Translations under genes and position numbers: made by a program
Notes under the pieces: generated by a model
Seen by the model: the letters and a program-made list of their open reading frames with translations, nothing else
Database searches by the model: none
Told to the model about the DNA's origin: nothing
Part shown: in pieces, positions 1-7,251 of the stretch
Layout of the letters: every line of letters starts with the position of its first letter
Numbering within the stretch: the stretch's first letter is position 1
NCBI GenBank assembly: GCA_023428915.1
Contig: JAEYWL010000038.1
Span: 1-14,438 of the forward strand
DNA from: Verrucomicrobiota bacterium
GTDB lineage: Bacteria > Chlamydiota > Chlamydiia > Chlamydiales > JAEYWL01
Direction: 5' to 3'
Length of the DNA stretch: 14,438 nucleotides

Positions 1-20
1 GTTATTCTTCTCCATGCCAT
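1..20 (-). CDS. N-terminal fragment of a putative insertion-sequence transposase (runs off the window)
   Basis: Reading leftward from 20, ATG is preceded by AGGAGG with a 6-nt spacer (27-32), an almost ideal ribosome-binding site. The only codons visible give MAWRRI. That opening, together with the repeated terminal modules just upstream, resembles the N-terminus of IS481-type transposases (typically MPWK/MPWR...). A second in-frame-independent ATG at 15 would give MEKNN with an 11-nt spacer. The rest of the gene lies outside the window, so the family call is inference from six residues plus context. Confidence 0.4.
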
Positions 21-76
21 AGATAACCTCCTAAATCGATTATCTTAGGCTTATTTATTCTATTTTTTTGGAAAAG

Positions 77-114
77 TGTTACCTATGTTAGTGAACTAAA
101 ATGTTACCTATGTT
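77..114. repeat. Two direct repeats of TGTTACCTATGTT, 25-bp period
   Basis: The 13-bp core is identical in both copies (77-89, 102-114) and the flanks are similar. This is most likely a pair of transposase-binding sites in the IS end. Confidence 0.6.
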
Positions 115-228
115 GGTGAGTCGTACCGGATTTTAACAAGAGAGTTTTTTTGTGCCTTTGTATTCTTTGCGTTAAATTATTAATAAAAATATTTTATAAA
201 TCGTCTCCTAATATCTCTCGTCGTTAAA

Positions 229-255
229 GTCTCTTTAAACTGAGGCTAAAAAGAC
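229..255 (-). terminator. Weak hairpin downstream of the desulfurase gene, possible terminator
   Basis: On the minus strand a 9-bp stem (one G-U pair) forms between 247-255 and 229-237 around a 9-nt loop, 15 nt after the desulfurase stop codon. It is followed only by a short T stretch, so intrinsic termination is possible but not convincing. The rest of 128-269 is AT-rich and shows no gene. Confidence 0.3.
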
Positions 256-269
256 CTTATTCCCTACAG

Positions 270-1403
270 TTATCTGATAGAACGCAGCCGCGAAACTGTG
301 CCCGCCACAATCTCAATGGCGAGTTCAATTTCCTCTACTGTAGTCATGCGGCTTAGCGAAAAGCGTATGGAAGAATTTGCCGCTTTACGCGCCACACCCA
401 TATTCCGGAGAATGCGCGAGGGTTCCAATGAACCGGAGGAGCAGGCTGAGCCATGGCTTACTGCCAAGCCGGCCAAATCAAGGCTCATCAAAAGCGACTC
501 CCCTTCCACGCCTGCAAAAGAAAGATTAATGGTATTAGAAACTTTTTTCCCAAAACCATTGACGCTTACGCCGGTGAGGCGTGCTTCCAGGCCGCTTTGC
601 AACTGCTCTTTCAACTGCCTCATTCGCCCGACGCTTATGGGAAGCTCTTCTGCCAGAATTTGCATGGCTTCAGCCAGAGCAATAATTCCATGAATATTTT
701 CGGTGCCGCCGCGTCTTTCACCCTCTTGCCCGCCCCCGCAGAGCAAAGGCGCCAGCTTAAATCGCTGCCTGATGAAAGCAAATCCAATCCCCTTTGGGGC
801 ATGGATTTTATGGCCGCTAAAAGCCATTGCAGCAACACCTTCAGGAATTCGAAAAAGCTCTTTTCCAAGCAAGGCTACCCCATCTAAAAGAAGGGGGATT
901 TTATTCTCATGGGCCAGGGCCGCTATGGCTTCTATATCGGTAAGAACACCAGTCTCATTATTTGCGGCAATTAGCGTAATAAACCGCGTATCCGGCTGCA
1001 AAGCGGCTGCAACTTGAGCGGCAGTAACAGCCCCTTCCAATCCAGCAGGCAAGTAGCTGCCGCGCCAGCCGGTTTGCTCAAGCTGTCTGGCGGCGCATTC
1101 TACACAAGCGTGTTCGACATTACTGGTGATAAAGTGGCCGGGAGGCTCAAACAAAAACCCCTTGATCAGCATATTCATGCCTTCGGTTCCTCCTGAAGTG
1201 AATACGACTTCAGCCGGACGGGCGTTGATAAAGGCGGCAATAGTCCTGCGTGCTTTTGCCAATCGATTTTTCATTTCCTGGCCGCGCGCATGTATGCTTG
1301 AAGGATTGCCTTCGCTTTGCTCTAAATCTTTTATGAGGATGCTGAGCACCCGGGGATCAATGATGGTGCTTGCGTTATTATCGAGGTAGATTCTAGGCTT
1401 CAT
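270..1403 (-). CDS. Cysteine desulfurase, NifS/IscS-like (class V aminotransferase fold)
   Basis: This 377-residue PLP enzyme would take sulfur from L-cysteine to give alanine and a protein-bound persulfide for Fe-S cluster or thio-cofactor synthesis in the cytosol. Visible features in order are the N-terminal YLDNNAST (6-13), the histidine that stacks on PLP (VEH98), D174, the PLP-binding lysine K199 in SGHKIHAPKG, the GGGQEGERRGGTEN loop (223-236), and the catalytic cysteine C321 in ACSSGSLEPS. Length is normal for the family. One oddity is in the segment LDGVALLGK: the residue equivalent to IscS Gln183, which contacts the PLP phenolic oxygen, is alanine (A177). The start ATG lies one nucleotide after the phosphatase stop (TAGTATG), indicating translational coupling. 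A NifS-like gene next to a PP2C gene recalls Chlamydia (CT258/CT259). It could equally be a specialised paralogue rather than the main Fe-S desulfurase. Confidence 0.9.
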   Translation of the reverse strand: MKPRIYLDNNASTIIDPRVLSILIKDLEQSEGNPSSIHARGQEMKNRLAKARRTIAAFINARPAEVVFTSGGTEGMNMLIKGFLFEPPGHFITSNVEHACVECAARQLEQTGWRGSYLPAGLEGAVTAAQVAAALQPDTRFITLIAANNETGVLTDIEAIAALAHENKIPLLLDGVALLGKELFRIPEGVAAMAFSGHKIHAPKGIGFAFIRQRFKLAPLLCGGGQEGERRGGTENIHGIIALAEAMQILAEELPISVGRMRQLKEQLQSGLEARLTGVSVNGFGKKVSNTINLSFAGVEGESLLMSLDLAGLAVSHGSACSSGSLEPSRILRNMGVARKAANSSIRFSLSRMTTVEEIELAIEIVAGTVSRLRSIR

Positions 1404-1404
1404 A

Positions 1405-2169
1405 CTACTTGGCAGCTTTTGCCACTACTACTGTGATATTGTCATGGCCGCCTTTAGCATTTGCCAAGGCCACTAACTCGCGCGCAGCAAGCGGGGCAGA
1501 ACGGCTGCGGTTAAGAACAGCCTCAATTTCCGGCAGCGAAACATGGTCGGACAAACCATCAGAACATAATAAAAATTGATCGCCCGGATTAAGCGGCAGG
1601 ATTTCAACCGCAGGTTCTACCATAGGCTCTGTACCTATAGCTTTGGTGATAATATTTTTATAAAGGAATTCCCCGGCTTGCTGTTCCGTTACCTGTCCCA
1701 TATCCATCAGTTCGCGCAGCAAGGAATGATCTTTTGTCAGCAACTTTAAACGGCGATTCCGCAAACGGTAAATACGGCTGTCGCCCACATGGGCAATAAT
1801 AACATACCCTGCATCCAGCCAAAGGCAGCAAAGGGTTGTTCCCATCCCTTTTAACCCCTCCAGCTCGCGGCTCATTTGATAAACCCTTGCATTGGTGTGG
1901 ATGATTGCCTGCTCTAGCGCTTTAGATAGTTTGGCTGGATCTTTGCGCAGTTCGTCATCTTGAAGCGCCTTTTTATAGGCACGGCAAAGGTAGTTTACGG
2001 CTTCTTTAGCCGCAACTTCTCCAGCCTGGTGCCCGCCCATGCCGTCTGCTAAAACAATAAAATTTTCGTCCGGCAATTGCCCCCAGACATCCTCATTATT
2101 CTGGCGGATTCGGCCTACATGTGTATGCCCTGCAACCTGAACTTTTAGAGGCATTTGTTTAACAACCAT
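1405..2169 (-). CDS. PP2C-family serine/threonine protein phosphatase
   Basis: A metal-dependent (Mg/Mn) PPM/PP2C phosphatase that removes phosphate from Ser/Thr, usually opposing Hanks-type kinases. Numbered from the longest open frame (TTG at 2214), the motifs are RQNNED (37-42), LADGMGGHQAGE (55-66) with metal-binding aspartates, GMGTTL (123-128), HVGDSRIY (142-149), CSDGLSD (217-223) and GGHDNITVVV (255-264). No membrane segment or sensory domain is present, so it is a minimal, probably soluble phosphatase. I chose the ATG at 2169. The ATG at 2154 (MPLKVQVAGHTHVG) starts closer to the conserved domain and is equally plausible, while the TTG at 2214 has no good ribosome-binding site. It is the upstream partner of the desulfurase, separated by one nucleotide. 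Confidence 0.93.
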   Translation of the reverse strand: MVVKQMPLKVQVAGHTHVGRIRQNNEDVWGQLPDENFIVLADGMGGHQAGEVAAKEAVNYLCRAYKKALQDDELRKDPAKLSKALEQAIIHTNARVYQMSRELEGLKGMGTTLCCLWLDAGYVIIAHVGDSRIYRLRNRRLKLLTKDHSLLRELMDMGQVTEQQAGEFLYKNIITKAIGTEPMVEPAVEILPLNPGDQFLLCSDGLSDHVSLPEIEAVLNRSRSAPLAARELVALANAKGGHDNITVVVAKAAK

Positions 2170-2302
2170 GGCTAGAAAAAACTTATTTGCTCCTGCATGA
2201 CAACCTTGTACCAATCAAGGCCGAAATATTATTAGGGGCACAAAATTAGAAAATTTTAACCCTTTAAGAATTAATTGTCTATACATCAACTTTTTATAAA
2301 CC

Positions 2303-3166
2303 CTAAGATAGCAGGATTAAACTTATATTTATAAGGTTAAAACACACATGCAGAGAAATAGATGCCCATAAATTCCTTTGACGCTCATATAAATAGCCCA
2401 AAAATAGCGCCAGAATAAGTATCGAGCTGAATATAATTATATTTGACCATCCCTGGCTATAGGAAAGATGCAAGGCTGCAAAAAAACATGAAGTGAGCAT
2501 AATGGCCGGCCAAGCCGTAAGGTATTCGCGGAAACGGGACTGTAAAAACCCCCGAAATAGAAGCTCCTCAGCCGCAGGAGTTAAAAAGCCGAAAGTCAAT
2601 ACCGTCGCTCCAAACAAAAAAGGGTATTCGCGCAAGCTTCGCAAGTATTGCACAGGGTTTTGCTCAAGGATGACGGGCTCAGAAGTTACATAGGCCATAA
2701 CAGCAGCTTGCAGACTACTTAAAGCTATCACCAATGGATAGGCAATGGCGCATGAGACGGCGCCAATAATAAAGCTATGCCAATTTGTGCTGGCATGGGG
2801 TTGCCGCCGCCAAATAGCCTCCCACTTTTCTTTTCCCAGCTTGCCGGCATAAATAAATACAGCCGCCGCACCTGCCAGCATGGCCCCGGTTCGCAGCCAC
2901 CCCTCAGGCCCTGTCTGCAACAAACCCGACAGGTCGCCTTTCCAGTTATAGTACGCAACCAACAGCATTGTGAAAAAAATACTGAAGAAAAAATAGATAA
3001 TGAACGCACCAAGAACATCTCTCAATCGTATTGGAGAAGGTTCTTTTTTTTCCTGCAATTTGGCAAAGAATCCAAACCGCCAGCCCAGCATAAGCATAAT
3101 AAGACTAATTACAGAAAATATCCCTGCATAAAAAGCCTGTTCCTTGGCAGTGAGAATTTCATTCAT
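2303..3166 (-). CDS. CPBP-family intramembrane metalloprotease (CAAX protease/bacteriocin-processing type)
   Basis: A polytopic membrane protein of 287 residues with about seven or eight hydrophobic segments. It carries the three CPBP/ABI signatures near its C-terminus: EELLFR (glutamates 200-201 and R205), FFAALH (H233) and SISLHVCFN (H273, N277). These residues form the active site of the family. Members cleave prenylated or other membrane-anchored substrates, and the bacterial substrate is usually unknown. The ATG at 3166 follows GAGGAAG with good spacing and was preferred over a GTG 15 bp upstream. It overlaps the stop of the upstream lipoprotein gene by 4 nt (ATGA), so the two are probably co-translated and may act together at the envelope. 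Confidence 0.88.
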   Translation of the reverse strand: MNEILTAKEQAFYAGIFSVISLIMLMLGWRFGFFAKLQEKKEPSPIRLRDVLGAFIIYFFFSIFFTMLLVAYYNWKGDLSGLLQTGPEGWLRTGAMLAGAAAVFIYAGKLGKEKWEAIWRRQPHASTNWHSFIIGAVSCAIAYPLVIALSSLQAAVMAYVTSEPVILEQNPVQYLRSLREYPFLFGATVLTFGFLTPAAEELLFRGFLQSRFREYLTAWPAIMLTSCFFAALHLSYSQGWSNIIIFSSILILALFLGYLYERQRNLWASISLHVCFNLINISLILLS

Positions 3167-3822
3167 CGGGCTTCCTCGCACAGCAAGACATACTTCGTGA
3201 TTCGATTTGAAAGCTCATCTACCAGCTTTTGGTTGGCTACTGAGATTGGCGTAGAGACATAGCCGGGCGATCCCCAACCATTTTCCATATAATCAATGCA
3301 CTCATTGTCATAGGGCAAAGGCTGGCAGCTGTTGATGGTTTCTTGAAGGACCAGGACGGGACACCCCTCATCGAGTTTAACTACACGCAGCTTTAATTGC
3401 GCGCGAATTTCTTCTTTACATCCCCTTGCATTGTGCGGTTTTAAGCTGTTCGGCCTTTCTGTATCGCATGGCAGCCGATCATATGCGGCAATTTCAACCA
3501 CCACTGCATAGCTATCTACCGGCAAACAGCTAAAAGAAGTTAAATCCCTATTAAATAGTTGTTCCGAGGAAAGTCCCTGGGCAAATGGCGTTACGTAGCT
3601 TTTGGGAATAATTTTAAAATTCCCCTCTCCCTCTAACTTTCGCTCAAGCCTGGTCCCTAGCTCATCTGCAATCGCCCATTCCAGATTGGCACATATTGTT
3701 GAATCCACTATAGGCAATAAAGCAAGCGAAGGGCGGCAGCACCCTTTTTCCGACCCGAAATAGCAAGTTGTCCCACAGGAAGAAAATAGGAAAGCAATGA
3801 GCAGTAAAAGATATTTTGACAT
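3163..3822 (-). CDS. Putative lipoprotein of unknown function
   Basis: A 219-residue protein starting MSKYLLLLIAFLFSSC, a hydrophobic type II signal with lipobox FSSC, so the mature chain would begin at C16 and carry lipid. A TTG 36 bp upstream could also start translation, but the ATG at 3822 gives the canonical signal. The mature part is rich in cysteine (about ten residues), unusual for a cytosolic protein and compatible with disulfides in the periplasm; chlamydial envelopes are known for such proteins. The segment LALLPIVDSTICANLEWAIA then a basic helix faintly recalls small lipoproteins of the CsgG/LpoB/FlgO kind (a strand followed by a helix), but I would not assign a family. It heads the cluster with the CPBP protease (ATGA overlap). 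Confidence 0.75.
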   Translation of the reverse strand: MSKYLLLLIAFLFSSCGTTCYFGSEKGCCRPSLALLPIVDSTICANLEWAIADELGTRLERKLEGEGNFKIIPKSYVTPFAQGLSSEQLFNRDLTSFSCLPVDSYAVVVEIAAYDRLPCDTERPNSLKPHNARGCKEEIRAQLKLRVVKLDEGCPVLVLQETINSCQPLPYDNECIDYMENGWGSPGYVSTPISVANQKLVDELSNRITKYVLLCEEAR

Positions 3823-4026
3823 GCAGCGTATGATAAAGAGTCGTAAAATTAAAGGCAAAAAGATAAAGCAGAGGATAAAATCTAAAATCTATCGGTGACT
3901 TATTACCAGCCAATAGAGCATTGTTTTTTTTCATTCATTGTTAATGAATCTATTTTATATTTAAATTAAATAAAATTTTATTAATAATATATTTATATGG
4001 TGCTTACTTTATCAACTGGAGGGTTT
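3823..4026. other. AT-rich divergent intergenic region
   Basis: It separates the leftward lipoprotein gene from the rightward small ORF and presumably holds promoters for both. The stretch 3935-4010 is very AT-rich (for example TTTTATATTTAAATTAAATA). I see no convincing -35/-10 pair with a standard spacer. Confidence 0.4.
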
Positions 4027-4152
4027 ATGACAAAAACAAAAAAAGAAAAAAAACACTTAAAAAAAAGTAAAATCAATAAATCGCCACTTTCAAAAGCTAC
4101 AGGTGGGAAAAAACCGGCAGAAGGATTTGAAACTAAACTGCTCATAACGTAA
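4027..4152 (+). CDS. Small lysine-rich protein (41 residues), unknown function
   Basis: An ATG preceded by GGAGGG (4018-4023) with a very short 3-nt spacer (5-6 nt from the GGAGG core) opens a 41-codon frame ending in TAA. The first 18 residues are almost all Lys/Thr/His (MTKTKKEKKHLKKSKINK). The second half is SPLSKATGGKKPAEGFETKL followed by LIT. The total is about 15 lysines, so it is strongly basic. The strong ribosome-binding site in an otherwise gene-poor 530-bp gap is the main evidence. The composition fits a nucleic-acid-binding peptide. The Gly-Gly after a short helix-like stretch also resembles the end of a secreted-peptide leader, but the basic N-terminus does not. No family recognised. 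Confidence 0.5.
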   Translation: MTKTKKEKKHLKKSKINKSPLSKATGGKKPAEGFETKLLIT

Positions 4153-4351
4153 ATGCAATTACATTAATTATCATTAATAGTTAAATTTAATGTTTAAAAA
4201 CAACAACTGATTACAATATTAATAAAACACACAATATAAAATATAAAAGTTAAAATTTTCAATTGAGGTAATTATAGAATATGTAAGCCTTGACTAGCTA
4301 CAGCTTGTCTTCTCCCTTTAGTTTTTTGCCCTTTTCCTTTAACCTGCTGTT

Positions 4352-5344
4352 ATGCCATTAAAAATTATTCAAGACAACAAGCCCGACCGTCCTAAAGGCG
4401 CAAAAGAGTCTCCTTCCACCCGAATGAGCGAAGCCCAGGCGCGCCTTGAACGGGAATGGTTGACTTGTCCTGAAAAATTTGCACCGCAGGCAAATGCACT
4501 TGAGCTGCAACGTTTAGAGCGAATCTGGGAAGTGCTTCAACAAAACATGCAGGTTGCAGGTCTGCATGCGGTTGATGTTGGCTGCGGCATAGGTTCGCTT
4601 ACAGATCGTTTAGAAAAGGCAGGCGCAATTGTAACAGCCGTGGACATCGCCGAAAATGCCTTGAAGGAGTTCAAAAAGCAATTTCCGGAATCTAATGCAG
4701 ACACGATCCGAACTGCTTTACCTTTATCGATATTGCCGGACAATGCCTACGACCTCGTCCTTTGCGCTGATGTGCTTGCAGAAGTCCATCCCAAAGACCG
4801 CAGGCTTGCTTTAGCCGAGCTCAGCAGGCTAATGAAACCAACCAGCACCATCATACTTTCAAGCTCTTTGGATATTTACTCTGACGATGTCCTAGAAAGC
4901 TTTGTAGCCCTCACAGAAACAGAGTTTACCTGGAGTAAATGGGCGGCAAGCTACCACGCGTTATATATCCAGCTTCTCAATCTCTTAAAAGCCCCCCAAA
5001 TCTATGCAAGCTGCCGCGCAAGTCCTGATGTTTATCAAAAAGAATGGCGTAAGCGAAAAGGGTTCAGCCAGAAATGGCTGGCTTGCAATTCTTCGGCCCC
5101 TCTTTGCTATCTTTGGAAAGCCGCCAGCCGGCTCAGCAATTTATTGGAAAAAGCTTTAAAAAACAGTCCTGGAACCCTGCATTTATTGGAAAAATTGACC
5201 CGCCTGCTAAAGGGAGAACGCGGCATCAGCCATATTATTTTATTTGGTAAACGCAAGGAATTGATCGACCCGGTAGTTGAGCAGGATAAGCAAGCGGCTG
5301 CACATGACCGTCCTCCTTTCCGCAAAGAGCGCAAGTGGGAATAA
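4352..5344 (+). CDS. Class I SAM-dependent methyltransferase
   Basis: A soluble protein of 330 residues. Its central Rossmann-type domain shows motif I VDVGCGIG (74-81), the acidic residue that binds the SAM ribose in AVDIAENAL (D98), and YDLVLCADVLAEV (133-145), equivalent to motif IV/post-II of the family. The N-terminal 60 residues are charged and probably helical (EAQARLEREWLTCPEKF). The C-terminal third (about 205-330) is basic and lacks a recognisable domain, so the substrate is unknown; small molecules, lipids or proteins are all possible. No good Shine-Dalgarno precedes the ATG at 4352. TTGACT at 4290-4295 is a possible -35 element, but the matching -10 is poor. It stands alone between the small ORF and the SRP RNA, which faces it from the other strand. 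Confidence 0.8.
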   Translation: MPLKIIQDNKPDRPKGAKESPSTRMSEAQARLEREWLTCPEKFAPQANALELQRLERIWEVLQQNMQVAGLHAVDVGCGIGSLTDRLEKAGAIVTAVDIAENALKEFKKQFPESNADTIRTALPLSILPDNAYDLVLCADVLAEVHPKDRRLALAELSRLMKPTSTIILSSSLDIYSDDVLESFVALTETEFTWSKWAASYHALYIQLLNLLKAPQIYASCRASPDVYQKEWRKRKGFSQKWLACNSSAPLCYLWKAASRLSNLLEKALKNSPGTLHLLEKLTRLLKGERGISHIILFGKRKELIDPVVEQDKQAAAHDRPPFRKERKWE

Positions 5345-5426
5345 TTAAAATCCAATTGGTAAAAAAGATACTATGCACAAAAGTTTCACGCTTGAACATT
5401 GCCGAACTTGGGTTTAAAAAGAAAGC

Positions 5427-5522
5427 GCCGGAGATTGTCTCATGGCATAATCAGCGTCCTTAAGGCTGCTACATTCCTGTCCTGACCTGGTTCAGACTGT
5501 TTTATTCCATGAGGTCCCCGGC
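5427..5522 (-). ncRNA. ffs: Signal recognition particle RNA (4.5S, small bacterial type)
   Basis: The RNA scaffold that binds Ffh to target membrane proteins. On the minus strand the universally conserved domain IV is present: CCAGGTCAGG, then ACA-GGAA-TGT (a three-pair stem closing the GGAA tetraloop), then AGCAGCC, giving the symmetric GUCAGG/AGCAGC internal loop contacted by Ffh. The flanks pair as expected: GCCGGGGA with TCTCCGGC (one G-U), and CTCATGG with CCATGAG. The 3' end is followed by CTTTCTTTTT, a plausible intrinsic terminator. Upstream, TTGAGT (5554-5559) and a weak TAAGCT (5531-5536) with a 17-bp spacer could be the promoter. Exact ends are estimated from pairing. Confidence 0.9.
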
Positions 5523-5611
5523 TGCCAATAAGCTTATCTTTTGTTGGAAAATAACTCAATGACATTTAGGTATTCAACTTGATCTTTCTAAAGCACCTTC
5601 ATAAAGAAAAC

Positions 5612-5640
5612 GGGTGATGGTTGGCTTAGATCCAAGCACC
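5612..5640 (-). terminator. Hairpin downstream of the antiporter, possible terminator
   Basis: On the minus strand GGTG-TTGG pairs with CCAA-CACC around a loop, interrupted by a bulge, and is followed by CGTTTTCTTT. It lies about 75 nt past the antiporter stop codon, so it may end that transcript. The remainder of 5523-5712 shows no gene. Confidence 0.35.
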
Positions 5641-5712
5641 GCCTCTTAAAATTAAATATTAAAACGCAATCATGGGTAATAGGCCTGAAGCGTAGTGCGA
5701 TGCACGCTAACA

Positions 5713-6936
5713 CTATAACTTCAGCTTTGAACGGTCTTTTTTTTCAGAGTAGCTATAAAGCCATCTCAAAGAAAATGGTGCCACTAAGGTGGTAATTGTA
5801 ATAACAAGAATAATAGCTGCATAGATGTCATCTTTTAAAACTCCCGCAGCGAGCCCAATATTAGCAAAAATCAGACCAACTTCTCCCCTTGGGATCATTG
5901 CCGTACCAATGATTAGTTTCTTAATGCGGCTTTCTCCCGTTATGAAGAAGGCCGAAAAGAGTTTGCCAGCGATCGCGGCTAAGATTAAGGAACAGCAGAG
6001 CATCCAAATGAAAGCTGATTCCCAATTTACATTTCTAAGATTCAAGGATAGACCTATTGCTACAAAGAAAATAGGGGTAAATAAATGCACTATAGGTTTC
6101 ATTTGCTCTTCTATGCGATGACTAAATTCTCTTGACTCGCGCAAGAGTATCCCTGAAGAAAAAAAGAATTCTCTGGATAGAGCCAATCCAGCAGCAAATC
6201 CTCCCAGAAGTTCTGGAGCTCCTAAAGTGTGAGCAATCCAGGCAAAAAGTAAAATTAGCGAGATAATTGCAGTCGGCAAAAGACCCGGAATAGCACTTTT
6301 TTCATTCCATTTTTTTATGATTTGCGAGATGCCCTTTACTATTATCGGTGAAATGAAAAGAAATAATACTATAAACAATAGTATTTTTCCTGCATGCCAA
6401 AAATCCACCTTCCCGCTGATTGAAAATTCATAAAGTACTGCAAGTAAAATAATTCCAATTATATCATCGATAACGGCGGCCCCCAGAATAATTTGGGCTT
6501 CATGGCTATTTTGCTTTTTTAGATCCCTCAGCACCCTTAAAGTGATACCGATGCTCGTTGCTGTGAGGGTGCTTGCAATGAATAAACTAGCCAAAAGGGA
6601 AAAACCGAATGAATATAAGCTAATGAGGAAGCCTAATATGAATGGTAAAATGACGCCGCCGACTGCCACGATGAAAGCCTTAAAGCCAGCTGAAGACAAG
6701 TGGCCGACATCTGTTTCTATCCCCACCTCAAAAAGAAGCAGAATAATTCCTACCTGAGCTAACAGATGGATGGCATTGCTTAGTTCGATTAATCCTAAAA
6801 CACTTGGTCCAATAATGATTCCGGCTATGAGTTCCCCGATGACTGAAGGAACCTGAAAATAAGCTGCCAACTCACCCAGCACCCTTGCTGAAAACAAGAT
6901 TAAAACGAGTTGAATCAAGAATGTCTGCGCTTCCAT
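5713..6936 (-). CDS. Cation/proton antiporter, CPA2 family (KefB/NapA-like)
   Basis: A 407-residue membrane protein with about 12-13 hydrophobic helices that exchanges Na+ or K+ for H+ across the inner membrane. Family hallmarks are VIGELIAGIIIGPSVLG (33-49 in the longest frame), LFEVGIETD, the discontinuous helix LTATSIGIT (125-133), and the Asp-Asp pair in AAVIDDIIG (158-159), the ion-binding residues of electrogenic CPA2 transporters such as NapA. The C-terminal PRGEVGLIFANIG is also typical. No RCK/TrkA-N regulatory domain follows, so it is the transporter core only. ATG 6936 is chosen because GGAG lies 5-6 nt upstream; a TTG one codon earlier is less likely. It is divergent from the GH15 gene. 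Confidence 0.92.
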   Translation of the reverse strand: MEAQTFLIQLVLILFSARVLGELAAYFQVPSVIGELIAGIIIGPSVLGLIELSNAIHLLAQVGIILLLFEVGIETDVGHLSSAGFKAFIVAVGGVILPFILGFLISLYSFGFSLLASLFIASTLTATSIGITLRVLRDLKKQNSHEAQIILGAAVIDDIIGIILLAVLYEFSISGKVDFWHAGKILLFIVLFLFISPIIVKGISQIIKKWNEKSAIPGLLPTAIISLILLFAWIAHTLGAPELLGGFAAGLALSREFFFSSGILLRESREFSHRIEEQMKPIVHLFTPIFFVAIGLSLNLRNVNWESAFIWMLCCSLILAAIAGKLFSAFFITGESRIKKLIIGTAMIPRGEVGLIFANIGLAAGVLKDDIYAAIILVITITTLVAPFSLRWLYSYSEKKDRSKLKL

Positions 6937-6939
6937 CAA

Positions 6940-7251
6940 GCTCCAAAGTTAAAGGCTCTGAATCTAATGTATAGGTCTTCCTATTTTCAATTCAATTTTT
7001 CCAGCCCTTACGCTGGCATATTTCGAAATGGGATGTTCTCAAGCTGTTGTGAATTATATTGTCTGAAATATTAAGCGATCTCTTGCTGCAGATGTATTAG
7101 GATGGTAAAAAATAGCTGCAAAGATTATAGGTAAGTCCGGAGACATTCGCAAGCTCAGCTATGTGTTTGTGTTGCATTCTTCTGAGCTCATTCTAAACCA
7201 TGCATTCTAATGATAAGCATGAATGAGATCTGCCTGAGATAAGGATTTATA
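6940..7251. promoter_or_regulatory. Divergent intergenic region with two overlapping hairpins before the GH15 gene
   Basis: These 312 bp between two divergent genes should hold both promoters, though no clear -35/-10 pair stands out. Near the GH15 start, AGCTCAG (7152-7158) is complementary to CTGAGCT (7182-7188). CTCATTC (7187-7193) is complementary to GAATGAG (7221-7227), with the stem extended by ATGC/GCAT (7200-7203, 7217-7220). The two hairpins share 7187-7188 and cannot both form fully. The ribosome-binding site AAGGA (7240-7244) follows. A structured 5' leader is possible but not proven. Confidence 0.35.

Larger units (their letters stand above)
1..127 (-). mobile_element. Terminal segment of an insertion sequence (IS481-like or IS21-like), left edge of window
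   Basis: Two copies of TGTTACCTATGTT lie at 77-89 and 102-114, exactly 25 bp apart. Each is followed by a related tail (AGTGAAC and GGTGAGT). About 60-90 bp inward a gene with a perfect ribosome-binding site starts and runs out of the window. Duplicated 20-25-bp modules at an end with the transposase start just inside is typical of IS ends that carry several transposase-binding sites. The outer boundary cannot be fixed; it probably falls at about 120-130. Family assignment is uncertain. Confidence 0.5.

Noticed and set aside
77..114. Repeats at the left edge as a CRISPR array
   Set aside because: There are only two copies, with about 12 bp between the 13-bp cores and continuing similarity in the gap; this is an IS end, not repeat-spacer structure.
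298..1389. Plus-strand open frames of 87-144 residues inside the desulfurase region
   Set aside because: They are antisense to a gene with full motif support, lack ribosome-binding sites and have no recognisable protein character.
2728..3262. 96- and 161-residue frames overlapping the CPBP protease gene
   Set aside because: They are alternative frames of a gene with clear family motifs, with no supporting start signals.
3662..3934. 90-residue minus-strand frame covering the lipoprotein start
   Set aside because: Its C-terminal half is an alternative frame of the lipoprotein gene, and no conserved pattern or good ribosome-binding site was seen.
5612..5640. Possible tRNA-like stem near GGTG..CACC
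   Set aside because: There is no cloverleaf, no T-loop consensus and no anticodon stem; it is treated only as a possible terminator hairpin.
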